Assembly: GCF_001718195.1 (NCBI RefSeq)
Contig: NZ_MCNV01000005.1
Coordinates: 248,001-312,000 of the forward strand
DNA: 64,000 nucleotides
From: Paraburkholderia nodosa
Lineage (GTDB): Bacteria; Pseudomonadota; Gammaproteobacteria; Burkholderiales; Burkholderiaceae
Direction of reading: 5' to 3'
Shown in pieces: positions 44,161 through 53,237 of this stretch. A program made the position numbers and the translations under genes. The notes beneath the pieces were generated by a model, which was given only the letters and a program-made list of their open reading frames with translations, was not told the DNA's origin and did no database searches. Position 1 is the first letter of the stretch, and every line of letters begins with the position of its first letter.

Positions 44161-44667
44161 ATGGCTCGAATCGGTGACAATCTCCTGGACAACGCAAAAA
44201 TCCGTCCAGCGCGAATGATTATGGAAATCAGAGACAGTGCCGCCGAACCTGTCTGGATGCCGTTGGCGATTGCCGAATGTGGCGTCAGACGTTTTCCGGT
44301 CGGCGAAACCAATCCACGGATAGTCGAATATAACAACCTGACAAACCTCGCTGGCTACGACGACAAGATCTCCTGGTGTTCCTCATTTATTAACTGGTGC
44401 CTGGCAGGTGCAGGAGTTCGGGGGACGCGATCAGCCTTGGCTCGGTCCTGGCTTGATTGGGGCGTCGCCCTTGATGGCCCGGTCTATGGCTGCGTGACTG
44501 TGTTGATGCGCGACGATCCGACAAGCTGGAAGGGACATGTAGGCTTCTACCTTCGCCACGACGAAGCGTTCATTTATCTCCTTGGTGGAAACCAGTTGGA
44601 TGAGGTTCGCGAGCTAGCTTATCCGGTTGCCTCGGTGCTCGGCTATAGGTGGCCAGAGCCTTCCTGA
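44161..44667 (+). CDS. TIGR02594-type CHAP/NlpC-like peptidase domain protein
   Basis: A 168-aa protein whose central and C-terminal parts match the TIGR02594 family: LAIAECGVRRFPVGETNPRI, then KISWCSSFINWCLAGAGVRG, SALARSWLDWG, GHVGFYLRHDEAF and LGGNQLDEV. Cys73 in SWCSSF and His126 in KGHVGFY are the likely catalytic pair of a papain-like amidase or peptidase acting on peptidoglycan. Members occur in phage lysins, bacteriocin-like proteins and some secretion effectors. No signal peptide, holin or immunity gene is evident. A poor ribosome site precedes ATG 44161 and ATG 44221 is possible. Its lower GC content and isolation suggest horizontal acquisition. Confidence 0.8.
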   Translation: MARIGDNLLDNAKIRPARMIMEIRDSAAEPVWMPLAIAECGVRRFPVGETNPRIVEYNNLTNLAGYDDKISWCSSFINWCLAGAGVRGTRSALARSWLDWGVALDGPVYGCVTVLMRDDPTSWKGHVGFYLRHDEAFIYLLGGNQLDEVRELAYPVASVLGYRWPEPS

Positions 44668-45075
44668 TGGTTCCATGCTCGTCGACGAAAAACCGCTTTG
44701 GGTCGATGCCTGTGTGCCTTGTGGGTCGGCTGTTGCCGACCGCCGCGGGCGGATGTATTGCCCGTCAAGAGCCCGAAGTGGCAGAGCGATTGCTATCCAA
44801 CTTCACTTGCCGATCTCTGGCACCGGCCAGTGACCGTGGACGACACACAAGCGCTGCCGTGCATCAATTGTGGCTGTCCGTCACCGCGTCGGGATGAGAC
44901 GTTCGCGCGCGAAATTCCAGAGATCATCAGCTCTCGATGTTTTCGCTCGACTAGATAGCGAGTCACGGCAGATAAGGGGTTCACGCGCGATACTACCGGA
45001 AATCGATTCACGTTTCTTGTGGGCAACCAGTAGATTTCGCGGCTCATGAACTAAGGTTTGCAGTCGCATTCTCAA
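44668..45075. other. Non-coding or decayed stretch after the CHAP-like gene
   Basis: Only short frames are found on both strands, none with a recognisable domain. Base composition is mixed and less GC-rich than the operons on the left. It is probably decayed sequence adjoining the LysR relic. Confidence 0.4.
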
Positions 45076-45399
45076 TCACGACCGATTCAGTTCCGCCAGG
45101 GCCGGTGGAGTGTCGCGACGTCCGGCGTGCAGACAGAGCTCCACGGTCGGCAACGGTGGAAGACCGTCTTTTTCGCCGAGTTTTCTCAGCGACGATGACA
45201 CGCCGGCCGACGTTCTCAATGTGATGCCTAAACCTGCCGCTACCCCGGACCAAAGGCTCTGAAGACTGGCCGTGGTATAGGCCAATCTCCAGGAGATACT
45301 TGCGTTCTCAAGCGCCGCAATACCGGCGCGGCGGAAGAAGCAAGGTGGATTGTATAAGGCCAGGTCCAACGGAAGTCCGGGCCTGAGGACGGCCCCCAC
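45076..45399 (-). pseudogene. LysR-family regulator, C-terminal fragment
   Basis: About 105 residues of a LysR substrate-binding domain on the minus strand: LPLDLALYNPPCFFRRAGIA, ALENASISWRLAYTTASLQS, WSGVAAGLGITLRTSAGV and LPPLPTVELCLHAG. This corresponds to the last third of a normal regulator of about 300 aa. The helix-turn-helix and first half are absent, and no continuation is seen on the minus strand beyond 45400. It is a relic, not a functional regulator. Confidence 0.8.
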
Positions 45400-46200
45400 A
45401 CTCAGTCTAGCGACAATTTAATTTAACATAAATATAATGATGGAAGTTTGGTCAGTTTTGATTTGTAGTCCTATATGCTTTGCATCGGTGCAGTGCCAGT
45501 TCTGAAGCTGCCGGCATATCAATCCCGTAGCGCGAGCGCATGGAAGCCACCGTGCGGCGTGACCTCATCGGCCGCGCCGATCGTGGATGGCGTTTGACCT
45601 TGCTGGTCACGTCGCGCCAGTGGCACCTGTCAGGGCAGCTAGTCGTGTCTGTCAAAATAGCGGTATGCGTTCGCCAGCTACTGCGCACCCCATGCGCCTT
45701 GGCGGGGCGCATGTTGCCGCCAACGTCCGTTGCGGTCGACTCCCCCGATCTCGTCCGCTCCCAGAAAATGCGAGCTGCGACACCAGGCTTCTTCTCTGCG
45801 GGACTGTGTCAAAGTGATGCCCATCAGATCGGAAATGAGGGAGATCACTTTGATGTCTCCCTCAGCCACCGTCTATAACGGCCGCCACGAGCCGCTTACT
45901 CTTCATCTATCAGTAGTTCACCCCATCGGCGGAAGCCGGATCTGATACTAGGTGTTTACACCTACAATACATTTTATTTAATTCTAGATAATCTTTCTGA
46001 AAATAGCCCGAGCGGAACAGACGGACCGCTGACGATCGGCCAGTGTGGGGATGGCCACGCTACGGAGTGCTAATCAGCTTGCCCGGTTGATGGGCTGCCG
46101 AATACTGACATTCGAAAAATGTCGCCAGTGCCGACAACTTCGATAGGAGACGCCGTACGCATTTTTCAACAGCAACCCAGTTCAACAAGAGGCTCAAGCT
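45400..46200. other. Gene-poor region between the LysR relic and the LivK-like gene
   Basis: Open frames here (for example about 112 codons from 45540) have no recognisable domain. The edges are notably AT-rich (45415-45445 and 45965-46005), in contrast to the surroundings. The right part must hold the promoter of the gene at 46201. An inverted repeat is listed separately at 45949. Confidence 0.4.
45949..45964. promoter_or_regulatory. Palindrome TAGGTG-TTTA-CACCTA
   Basis: A perfect 6-bp inverted repeat with a 4-bp spacer is followed by an AT-rich tract, about 240 bp before the LivK-like gene. It could be an operator in its promoter region; no regulator can be named. Confidence 0.3.
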
Positions 46201-47346
46201 ATGAAATCTCACCTCAAACCCATCAACGCTGCGCTGACTCTCGCGTGCATCGTCATGGCCTACGGTCAAGCCGCTCTCGCCGACGTGACCGTGAAGATCG
46301 GCAGCGCTGCCCCGCTGACCGGCAACATCGCCCACATGGGCCAGGATGCGGCCGATGGCGTCAAGCTCGCCGTCCAGCAAATCAACAAGGCCGGCAATCT
46401 GGTCATCGGCGGCCAGAAGGTCGTCCTGGAGGTCGATTCGCTGGATGACCAGGCCGATCCCCGGACCGGTACGAATGTCGCGCAGAAGCTGGTCGACGAC
46501 GGTGTCGTGGCAGTGATCGGCCACCTGAACTCCGGCGTGTCCATCCCCGCGTCCAAAATCTACCGCGACAACGGCGTCACGCAGATCACCCCGGGCTCCA
46601 CCAACCCGCAGTACACGCTGCAAGGCTACAAGACCGCCTTCCGCATGATCGGCACCGACGCCCAGCAGGGTCCCGCCCTCGCCAAGTACGCCCAAAACCA
46701 GAAGGTCAAGTCGGTCGTCATCGTCGACGACGCCACGGCCTACGGCCAGGGCCTTGCGGACCAGTTCGAGAAGACCGCCAAGGCCGAAGGCATCCAGGTG
46801 CTATCGCGCGAGGCCACCAACGATAAGGCCACGGACTTCAAGGCCATCCTGACCAGGATTAAAGCCGAACGCCCCGACGCCATCATGTATGGCGGCGAGG
46901 ACGCGACCGGCGGTCCCTTCGCCAAGCAGGCCATGCAGTTGGCCATTCGCGCCCGGATCCTGGCGGGCGACGGGGTCTGCACTACCGACCTGGCCAGGCT
47001 GGCCGGCGACGCCGCCGACAACCTGGTTTGCTCAGTCGCGGGCGGCGATCTGTCCGCGATGGCAGGCAGCGCCGCGTTCGGCAAGGAACTGAAGGCCGCG
47101 TATGGCCACGATCCAGTGGTCTACTCGCCGGTTGCGTACAGCGCCGTCTACGTGATCGTCGATGCCATGAAACGCTCCAACTCGATCACGCGCGCCGATA
47201 TCCTGTCCGCCATGCCCTCGACCAGTCTCAACACCCTGATTGGCAATATCCGGTTCGACGAGCACGGCGACCTGAAGGACAGCTCCATCTCACTCTACAA
47301 ATACGTCAAAGGCAAGCGAACCCTGCTGGAGGTCGAGAAGATGTAA
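46201..47346 (+). CDS. Branched-chain amino acid-type ABC substrate-binding protein (LivJ/LivK-like)
   Basis: A 381-aa periplasmic receptor of the leucine-binding-protein type. The signal peptide is MKSHLKPINAALTLACIVMA then YGQAALA, cleavage before DVTVKIG. Family segments are KIGSAAPLTGNIAHMGQDAA, GVKLAVQQINKAGN, VLEVDSLDDQADPRTGTNVA, AVIGHLNSGVSIPASKIY and IMYGGEDATGGPFAKQ. The usual permease and ATPase genes (LivHMGF) are not next to it, so it must use a transporter encoded elsewhere. A clear terminator follows, so it is a single-gene unit. The minus-strand amino-acid enzymes at 47690-51643 are its convergent neighbours and may handle the same nutrient. Confidence 0.92.
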   Translation: MKSHLKPINAALTLACIVMAYGQAALADVTVKIGSAAPLTGNIAHMGQDAADGVKLAVQQINKAGNLVIGGQKVVLEVDSLDDQADPRTGTNVAQKLVDDGVVAVIGHLNSGVSIPASKIYRDNGVTQITPGSTNPQYTLQGYKTAFRMIGTDAQQGPALAKYAQNQKVKSVVIVDDATAYGQGLADQFEKTAKAEGIQVLSREATNDKATDFKAILTRIKAERPDAIMYGGEDATGGPFAKQAMQLAIRARILAGDGVCTTDLARLAGDAADNLVCSVAGGDLSAMAGSAAFGKELKAAYGHDPVVYSPVAYSAVYVIVDAMKRSNSITRADILSAMPSTSLNTLIGNIRFDEHGDLKDSSISLYKYVKGKRTLLEVEKM

Positions 47347-47433
47347 TCGAAGCAGGGCTGACGCGGGAGCCTCCTGGTCCCCCGCGCCCGCACCGCAGCG
47401 CACAGGGTGGATCTTTGCTGAGACCCTTGAATG

Positions 47434-47460
47434 GCCGCCGTCCCCGGCGGCGTTTCTCTT
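47434..47460 (+). terminator. Intrinsic terminator after the LivK-like gene
   Basis: GCCGCCG-TCCC-CGGCGGC forms a 7-bp all-GC stem with a 4-base loop, followed by the T-rich run GTTTCTCTT. It lies about 90 bp after the stop codon. Confidence 0.75.
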
Positions 47461-47689
47461 GTGCGCTCAGCAGGAGGGCGCTGCAAGCGGTGAGTCGCGA
47501 CCTTGATTGAAAGAGATGTCGGGAGTCTGACTACTGTAGATTGACGCCCAAGGCAGCGAAGCGGCAATACGCCACGACAACTGCTCGCCCACCGCCCACC
47601 GGGTTGATTGAATGGACCGTCAGCCTGGGATACAAGAACATTAGGGCAGTACAGCGCTCAAACAAGCGCCCAGGTGGACGAGGCGCTAA

Positions 47690-48619
47690 TCAGCGCCCAG
47701 CCTTTTCGCTGCGATTGGCACGACCAAGCTCGGCTATGAGCCGAATTCGTGCCTTTGATGCGTTCAGACCGTCATAACCTGCCGTGGTCAGCCCGAGGTT
47801 GTGCGCGCGATCATAGGCATATTTGGTGACGGCTGGATTGACCCGGAAACCATGGGCGCAGCGTGTCGATAGCACGACAGGGATATGTCCAGCGGCTTCC
47901 CTCAGAAGTCTCTCTGACTGCGCTGAGAAGCCACCTGCGCCCTTGCCTGCCACGACGATACCGTCGAGTCTGGAGATATCCGGGAAGCCAACGAGTAGCC
48001 CGAAGGTCTCCGTGACGATCGCAACGCGGGCGCCGAGATCGGATACATCGAGTTCCGCGTAACTCTCGTCAACGATTCCCGATCCTGCGAGCGTGACGAT
48101 ATCGGCTTCAATGGAGCCGCGGACCGCCGTATCTGGTCCGAAGGGCTGAATGGCCTGCGGCCATACCTTGACGATCGAGACCGGGTCGAAAATCCGTCCC
48201 GCAAAGGCAACGAGGGCGCTCGCGCCCTGCGGCATGGCCCTTGCCAGATTTGCAGAATCCGCCAGATTGCGCGGACCATCGGCATTGGCATTGCCACCGG
48301 GGATCGCAGCACCGGTCAAAACGACAGGCCGGTCACGATCAAAAAGCAGAGCGGCGGCATAGGCGACATCTTCCATTGCGTCGGTGCCGCAGCACATGAC
48401 GAACGCGTCGCTCTCCCGATCCTGCCGTATGACATCCCGAGCACGGCAAAGTGAGGCGAAAGTCAGATCGCAGCTATCGACAGGATCGATGTCATGTCCG
48501 ATCCAGTCTGCCTGACCGCTCAATGCGATCAGATCGCGTGCCAATAGACGCTTGATCGTCCCGTCAACCTGGTAGCTTTCCGTGATGGTTCCGCCACAAT
48601 TCAGGAGTCCGATTTTCAT
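47690..48619 (-). CDS. Asparaginase-family protein
   Basis: A 309-aa enzyme of the L-asparaginase/glutaminase fold. The first nucleophile region is LLNCGGTITESYQ with Thr11, and the second triad region is CCGTDAMEDVAY with Thr79-Asp80. RPVVLTGAAIPGGNANADGP and an SIVKVWP lysine also fit. It is slightly short and shows CCGTDAMED where typical type I/II enzymes have HGTDTMEE, so a non-asparagine substrate is possible. No signal peptide, so it is cytoplasmic. It is the last gene of the minus-strand operon, 12 bp after the PLP enzyme. Confidence 0.88.
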   Translation of the reverse strand: MKIGLLNCGGTITESYQVDGTIKRLLARDLIALSGQADWIGHDIDPVDSCDLTFASLCRARDVIRQDRESDAFVMCCGTDAMEDVAYAAALLFDRDRPVVLTGAAIPGGNANADGPRNLADSANLARAMPQGASALVAFAGRIFDPVSIVKVWPQAIQPFGPDTAVRGSIEADIVTLAGSGIVDESYAELDVSDLGARVAIVTETFGLLVGFPDISRLDGIVVAGKGAGGFSAQSERLLREAAGHIPVVLSTRCAHGFRVNPAVTKYAYDRAHNLGLTTAGYDGLNASKARIRLIAELGRANRSEKAGR

Positions 48620-48631
48620 TAGGGTCGGCCT

Positions 48632-49801
48632 TTAGACAAGAGTGTCGAGAGTTTGCGAGTACATATCCGCGATGGCTCCGGCGTTCTTGATACCCGTGCC
48701 TGTTAACAGGACAACCGTCTCCTCCCGCGCCCGAATCGCCCCAACCCGGGTAAGCCGGTCAAATCCTGCAACCGCAGTCGCCGAAGTCAGCTCCGGCAGA
48801 AGACCTAGTCGCGCAATCCGCCTGAGCGCTTCGACGATTGCCTCTTCTTCCACAGCCACAGTCGTGCCGCCCGTCTCCCTGACAGCGTTGACCACCTGCG
48901 TGAGCCGTAGAGGATGGGCGATGGCCGTCCCCTCGGAGACTGTCTTTCGTATCTCGCGCGAAACAGGAGTCGTGACGCCGGCCTGGAAGCTGGCATCGAT
49001 GGGAGAGCAGTTCAACGGCTGGCAAACGAAGAGCCTGGGCATTTTGTGAATCTGACCCGCGCGCATCAATTGCGAGAACGCCAGGTAACAGCCGAGTACA
49101 TTGCTGCCCGCGCCTGCAGGCATGACGATGTTGTCCGGCGCCTGGAAGTTGAGGTCCTCCCAGATTTCGTAGCCGACCGACTTGGTCCCTTCGAGGAAAA
49201 ATGGCTGCCAGTTGTGACTGGCGTAGAAGATGCTCGCGGACTGCCGGACTGCCTCGTCCTCGCACGCCTGTCGAGGCCCGTCGACCAGTTGTACCTCCGC
49301 CCCGTAGGCTCGCATCTGGGCGATCTTCGCGGGCGACGCGTAGGCGGGCGCCAGAATCTTCACGCGCATGGTGCCCGCAGCGCCATAAGCCGCCACCGAA
49401 GCTCCGCCGTTGCCTGAACTGTCCTCCAGAACGGACGCGATACCTTGTTGCCGTAACATCGAGAGCATCACCGTGGTGCCGCGATCCTTGAAGCTGCTGG
49501 TGGGGCTGAACCACTCCAGCTTGAAATACGGCCGGTGGTCGTCCCATATCTTCTGGATCAGCGGGGTGCACCCTTCTCCCATAGAGATGGGGGAGACAAT
49601 CTCGACTGGAAGCGATGCGCGATAGCGCCATTGGGAGCGAAGGTGTCGGTCGATGTCATCCCGGGAAATTCCAGCCAGCGGCGAGATCAGGAGCGGTCTG
49701 CGGTCGTCCGAACACCACCGGGGCGTGTCTAAACGATAAGTGGTGCCGCTGAGCGGCTCAACATAGTGCGGGTTCAAGTTTCCGACTCCTCTTTGGCGCA
49801 T
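48632..49801 (-). CDS. Threonine-synthase-like PLP-dependent enzyme (fold type II)
   Basis: A 389-aa PLP enzyme. Lys105 in SPTSSFKDRGTT is the cofactor lysine; the phosphate-binding glycine loop is SSGNGGASVAAYGAAG. Sequences before it (YVEPLSGTTYRLDTPRWCSD) and GEGCTPLIQKIW resemble threonine synthase-type enzymes. VLLTGTGIKNAG near the C-terminus fits the family. Start ATG 49801 is chosen; a TTG 21 bp upstream is possible. Given the catabolic neighbours (asparaginase, ornithine cyclodeaminase-like) it may be an eliminase or lyase on an amino acid rather than biosynthetic threonine synthase. A 251-bp gap separates it from the cyclodeaminase-like gene. Confidence 0.87.
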   Translation of the reverse strand: MRQRGVGNLNPHYVEPLSGTTYRLDTPRWCSDDRRPLLISPLAGISRDDIDRHLRSQWRYRASLPVEIVSPISMGEGCTPLIQKIWDDHRPYFKLEWFSPTSSFKDRGTTVMLSMLRQQGIASVLEDSSGNGGASVAAYGAAGTMRVKILAPAYASPAKIAQMRAYGAEVQLVDGPRQACEDEAVRQSASIFYASHNWQPFFLEGTKSVGYEIWEDLNFQAPDNIVMPAGAGSNVLGCYLAFSQLMRAGQIHKMPRLFVCQPLNCSPIDASFQAGVTTPVSREIRKTVSEGTAIAHPLRLTQVVNAVRETGGTTVAVEEEAIVEALRRIARLGLLPELTSATAVAGFDRLTRVGAIRAREETVVLLTGTGIKNAGAIADMYSQTLDTLV

Positions 49802-50052
49802 ACCGGATCGCTGCAAGAGCAAGACGATGATGGCTGTGACGTTGTTGGGTGTTACGGGAAGGCCATTGGTTGATGAAAAGGTGGCCCTTGGGGAGCCAAA
49901 CGTCAGGCGCCCTTGGCGTCAGCGATTGACCGGGCCCGCCATCGACAGCGCGCGGGGTGATCGCACGGCGACGTGCGATGAAGGCGACGCCGTGCACGGT
50001 GCGGGTCATCATCGCGGATCGTCCGGATTCTGGGTTCAGGCCAGGACAGCGA

Positions 50053-51024
50053 TCACCAGGGCCACGCCACGGTGACTCCGAGGCCCAGGTCAGTGGCGCG
50101 GCGGTGGATCAATCGAGCGACGGTCAAGTCCTGCAAGGCCAGGCCGGTCATGTCGAAAACGCTGATATCTGTCGGTTCGCGCCGCCATTGGGAACGGCCC
50201 GTGACCAGGTCTCCCATCTCGATGGAAGGCGTGTGCGGCGCCCATTGCAGTTCTCCGAGCTCGCGGGCCTGCTCCAGGTCGTCGACGACGATCCGGGCTC
50301 GATCGAGCACGCCCGCGGCAAGCTCGCGCTTGCCTCGGGTGTCCGCGCCGACGCAGTTCAGATGCGTCCCGGCGCGGAGCGCCGTTTCATCGAAGAGTGG
50401 GCCGCTACCGGTCGTCGCGGTGATGATGAGGTCACTTTGGGCGACCGCCTCATCCGCATTTGCGGCGCAGCTCAACATGCATTGGCCCGCAAACAAAGAT
50501 TCAAACTCCGCCTGCGGTTCCCGATCCAACGAGACGTAATTCACATGCGTCAGCGAAGGTAGCGTTCTGAGCGCAAACGCGAGCTGTGCCTTCGCCTGAA
50601 TGCCTGTGCCGAAGACCGTGGCCACTGCGCTGTCCTGGCGCGCCAGCAGGGAAAGCCCAAGGGCCCCAGCCGCGGCGGTGCGCGCCGTGGTGATGGCGTT
50701 GCCGTCGATCACGCACATGGGCCGGCCGGTGGCCGGATCGAACAGCAGCACGGTGGCCTGATGCGCTTCGCCGCCGAGTGTCCGGTTCATTGGCCAGAAG
50801 CCGGCCGCCTTGAACCCCAGCAGGTCCTGGCTACCGACGTCCCCGGATTTGATACCGAAGATGCCGCCTGTAGTCAGCTTTTCGCGCACGACCGGGAACA
50901 CGCGGCCCGCGCGCTGTCCGTGCAGTTCGAAAGCCTCGCGCACCGCCGCGATCACGTCGTCCGGTATGAGCAGTTGCTCGACGACATGCTTGTCGACGAG
51001 AAGGAGCGTGGCGTCACTTGGCAT
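50053..51024 (-). CDS. Ornithine cyclodeaminase/mu-crystallin family enzyme
   Basis: A 323-aa NAD(P)-dependent enzyme. It shows KSGDVGSQDLLGFKAAGFWP, then LLFDPATGRPMCVIDGNAIT and TARTAAAGALGLSLLARQ, then Rossmann motif FGTGIQAKAQLAFAL. The latter half has SDLIITATTGSGPLFDE and LNCVGADTRGKREL. Family members include ornithine cyclodeaminase, alanine dehydrogenase, ketimine reductase and L-lysine/D-amino-acid related enzymes; the exact reaction is open. The start overlaps the regulator's coding end by 11 bp, so they are one transcript. In dau-type D-arginine loci a YheO-type regulator is likewise paired with such a dehydrogenase. Confidence 0.9.
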   Translation of the reverse strand: MPSDATLLLVDKHVVEQLLIPDDVIAAVREAFELHGQRAGRVFPVVREKLTTGGIFGIKSGDVGSQDLLGFKAAGFWPMNRTLGGEAHQATVLLFDPATGRPMCVIDGNAITTARTAAAGALGLSLLARQDSAVATVFGTGIQAKAQLAFALRTLPSLTHVNYVSLDREPQAEFESLFAGQCMLSCAANADEAVAQSDLIITATTGSGPLFDETALRAGTHLNCVGADTRGKRELAAGVLDRARIVVDDLEQARELGELQWAPHTPSIEMGDLVTGRSQWRREPTDISVFDMTGLALQDLTVARLIHRRATDLGLGVTVAWPW

Positions 51025-51643
51025 CGCTGTACACCGTTGCGCGAGACACGCCCAGATGGACTGCGATGGTGTCCATCGCGCGACGGACCTCGAGCAGCCC
51101 GGCCGCCTTGAGTTCCTTCAGGAGCGAGCGGCGGTCCTCTGCCTTGAGCGCGCGGGGGGTCGACGCCATGCGTGCGGCGAATTCGTCGATACGGGCGCGA
51201 ATGAGGTCGGCGCTAGCAGGATCGAGCGACTCCCTGGCAGGTGTGGTGCCCTCGACAGCCATGAACCTGCTCAGCATGTTCTGAAAACCCCGGAACAGCG
51301 TGAGGTCGACGTTCATGCACAGTGCGGCGATGTAGTCGCCGTTGGAGTCCTTGATGCCGATGGAAGTGCTCTTCACCTGGCGGCCATCCGAGAACTGGTT
51401 CGGATAGTTGGCGATGATCTGCTCGTAGGCAGGGTCCATGATCCGCGCAAGCCCGAGTTCGGTCGCAGGCTGCCCGACTTCTCGACCTGACAGATTGTTG
51501 TGGATCGCAAGCACCGCGTGCTCCGGGTCAAGGAGATCATGGACCACGACCTCGGTAAATGGGGCGAAAGTCTGTGCCAGCCCTTCAGCGACCTGTTTGA
51601 TCTGCCCCAGCAGTAGCTGCTGTTCGGGAGTCTTCTTCGGCAT
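51014..51643 (-). CDS. YheO/DauR-type PAS-HTH transcriptional regulator
   Basis: A 209-aa DNA-binding protein. The N-terminal YheO-like PAS domain (about 10-125) carries FTEVVVHDLLDPEHAVLAIH, GREVGQPATELGL and SIGIKDSNGDYIAALCMNVD. The C-terminal helix-turn-helix (about 155-207) ends TIAVHLGVSRATVYSDAK. DauR of Pseudomonas aeruginosa, a protein of this kind, controls D-arginine use. It is the first gene of the minus-strand amino-acid operon. A dyad and -35-like sequence about 35-60 bp upstream suggest autoregulation. Confidence 0.9.
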   Translation of the reverse strand: MPKKTPEQQLLLGQIKQVAEGLAQTFAPFTEVVVHDLLDPEHAVLAIHNNLSGREVGQPATELGLARIMDPAYEQIIANYPNQFSDGRQVKSTSIGIKDSNGDYIAALCMNVDLTLFRGFQNMLSRFMAVEGTTPARESLDPASADLIRARIDEFAARMASTPRALKAEDRRSLLKELKAAGLLEVRRAMDTIAVHLGVSRATVYSDAK

Positions 51644-51678
51644 GTCGGCTCCAGTAGTTTCTTTGACATGCTGGGCAG

Positions 51679-51706
51679 TTTGGCAATTACTGGACGATTT
51701 GTCAAA
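51679..51706 (-). promoter_or_regulatory. Candidate promoter/operator of the YheO-type regulator operon
   Basis: On the minus strand TTGACA (51705-51700) is followed after 17 bp by CAAACT (51682-51677), a good -35 with a weak -10. The same stretch is an imperfect dyad, TTTGGCAATT and ATTTGTCAAA separated by 8 bp, which could be the binding site of the regulator or an activator that compensates for the poor -10. Confidence 0.4.
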
Positions 51707-52112
51707 TCCCTAGCAAACCGTCTAGTTGAAAATCCCGAGGCGGTTCGGCCAGGAGCTTCCAACGCCTGGTGGATCGGTCGACGTCGGTTGAAGCAGAACC
51801 CTGCGACCGGAGCGAGAGCGGTGACGCTGCGTTATTGCCACGCTTCGCAGAGTCTCCAGAGAGTCATGGAGCAATACCGGGCAGGGCGCGGAAGTCAAGA
51901 CGCACACGGCGCTCAATGCGATTTTGGCGAAACCAGCGTATCGGGCGCGGAACGGAGGGCTGTCTTTTGCCGCGACGGCACCTGCGGGCGAAGTTGGCCG
52001 TCCAAGGACTGGACTGTCTATCGCTCAGCGTACATCGGGACCTGGCGCAAACTTTCCATTCGTCAGGAAACCGGCGCGGCCTGTTGGCCGCGCCAGTTTG
52101 CCAATGACGATC
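51707..52112. other. Intergenic region with no recognised gene
   Basis: Both strands hold only overlapping short frames without domains. It separates the amino-acid operon from the flavohemoglobin relic and is probably decayed DNA. Confidence 0.4.
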
Positions 52113-52689
<577 letters not shown>

Positions 52690-53009
52690 CCAGAGACCCC
52701 CTGGCGTGGTTTCAACCGCATACCTTGCCCGGTGCGGCGCGCACAGCGCTGATGGATTGCGCATGGGAAAATTTTGACATCCGGAGAATCCGGCGATGCA
52801 TACAGCCTGCGCCAAGGAAATCCGGGGAGAAGAGCAACTGAACTTCTCCGGGGATCGTGGCGGGAAGTTTGGCGATTCGGCCGCAAGATAGCGTACGCCG
52901 GCGACCTCGTTGTAGTGTTATTGTCATTTGGCCGCGCGGTAGACCTGCGGCGTGCCTACGGCTGTGAACGCGAAGGCGCGGCGATACCACTGCGGCAACG
53001 ACACGCTGG
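52690..53009. other. Intergenic region with a short hairpin
   Basis: No supported gene. GGAGAAG (52826-52832) and CTTCTCC (52843-52849) form a 7-bp stem with a 10-base loop. It lies between two small convergent genes and has no T-run. Confidence 0.35.
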
Positions 53010-53237
53010 CTATGTTGAGCTGACACAATGCTCTTCAACCCACTCCACTGCACTTTCGCGCGCGAAACTCAGAGCCTCGTTTTCGTCGATAAAATTCTCA
53101 TCCAGGCACAGGTCGTGGACATCGTCTTCGAAAGAACCGTCGGACGCCGGAACGAAGATTCTCGCATTGGCCACGATACGTCCGTCCTCGATGCTCGCGC
53201 TGGTGCTGATCAGGCAAGACTGAAAAATGAATTGCAT
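53010..53237 (-). CDS. Small acidic hypothetical protein
   Basis: A 75-aa acidic protein beginning MQFIFQSCLISTSASIEDGR; GGAG sits 6 bp before the ATG, a good ribosome site. The pattern of two beta-like strands (IVANARIFVPASDG), an acidic middle (DDVHDLCLDENFIDENE) and a C-terminal helix (LSFARESAVEWVEEHC) looks like a compact folded domain. No known domain is recognised. Coding bias and ribosome site support a real gene. Confidence 0.55.
   Translation of the reverse strand: MQFIFQSCLISTSASIEDGRIVANARIFVPASDGSFEDDVHDLCLDENFIDENEALSFARESAVEWVEEHCVSST

Noticed and set aside
47682-47697. GGCGCT-AATC-AGCGCC inverted repeat at the end of the asparaginase gene, considered as its terminator.
   Set aside because: It overlaps the stop codon and has no T-run on the minus strand; left unlisted as a feature.
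52774-53223. 149-codon plus-strand frame.
   Set aside because: Overlaps the better supported minus-strand small gene at 53010, and shows no domain or ribosome site.
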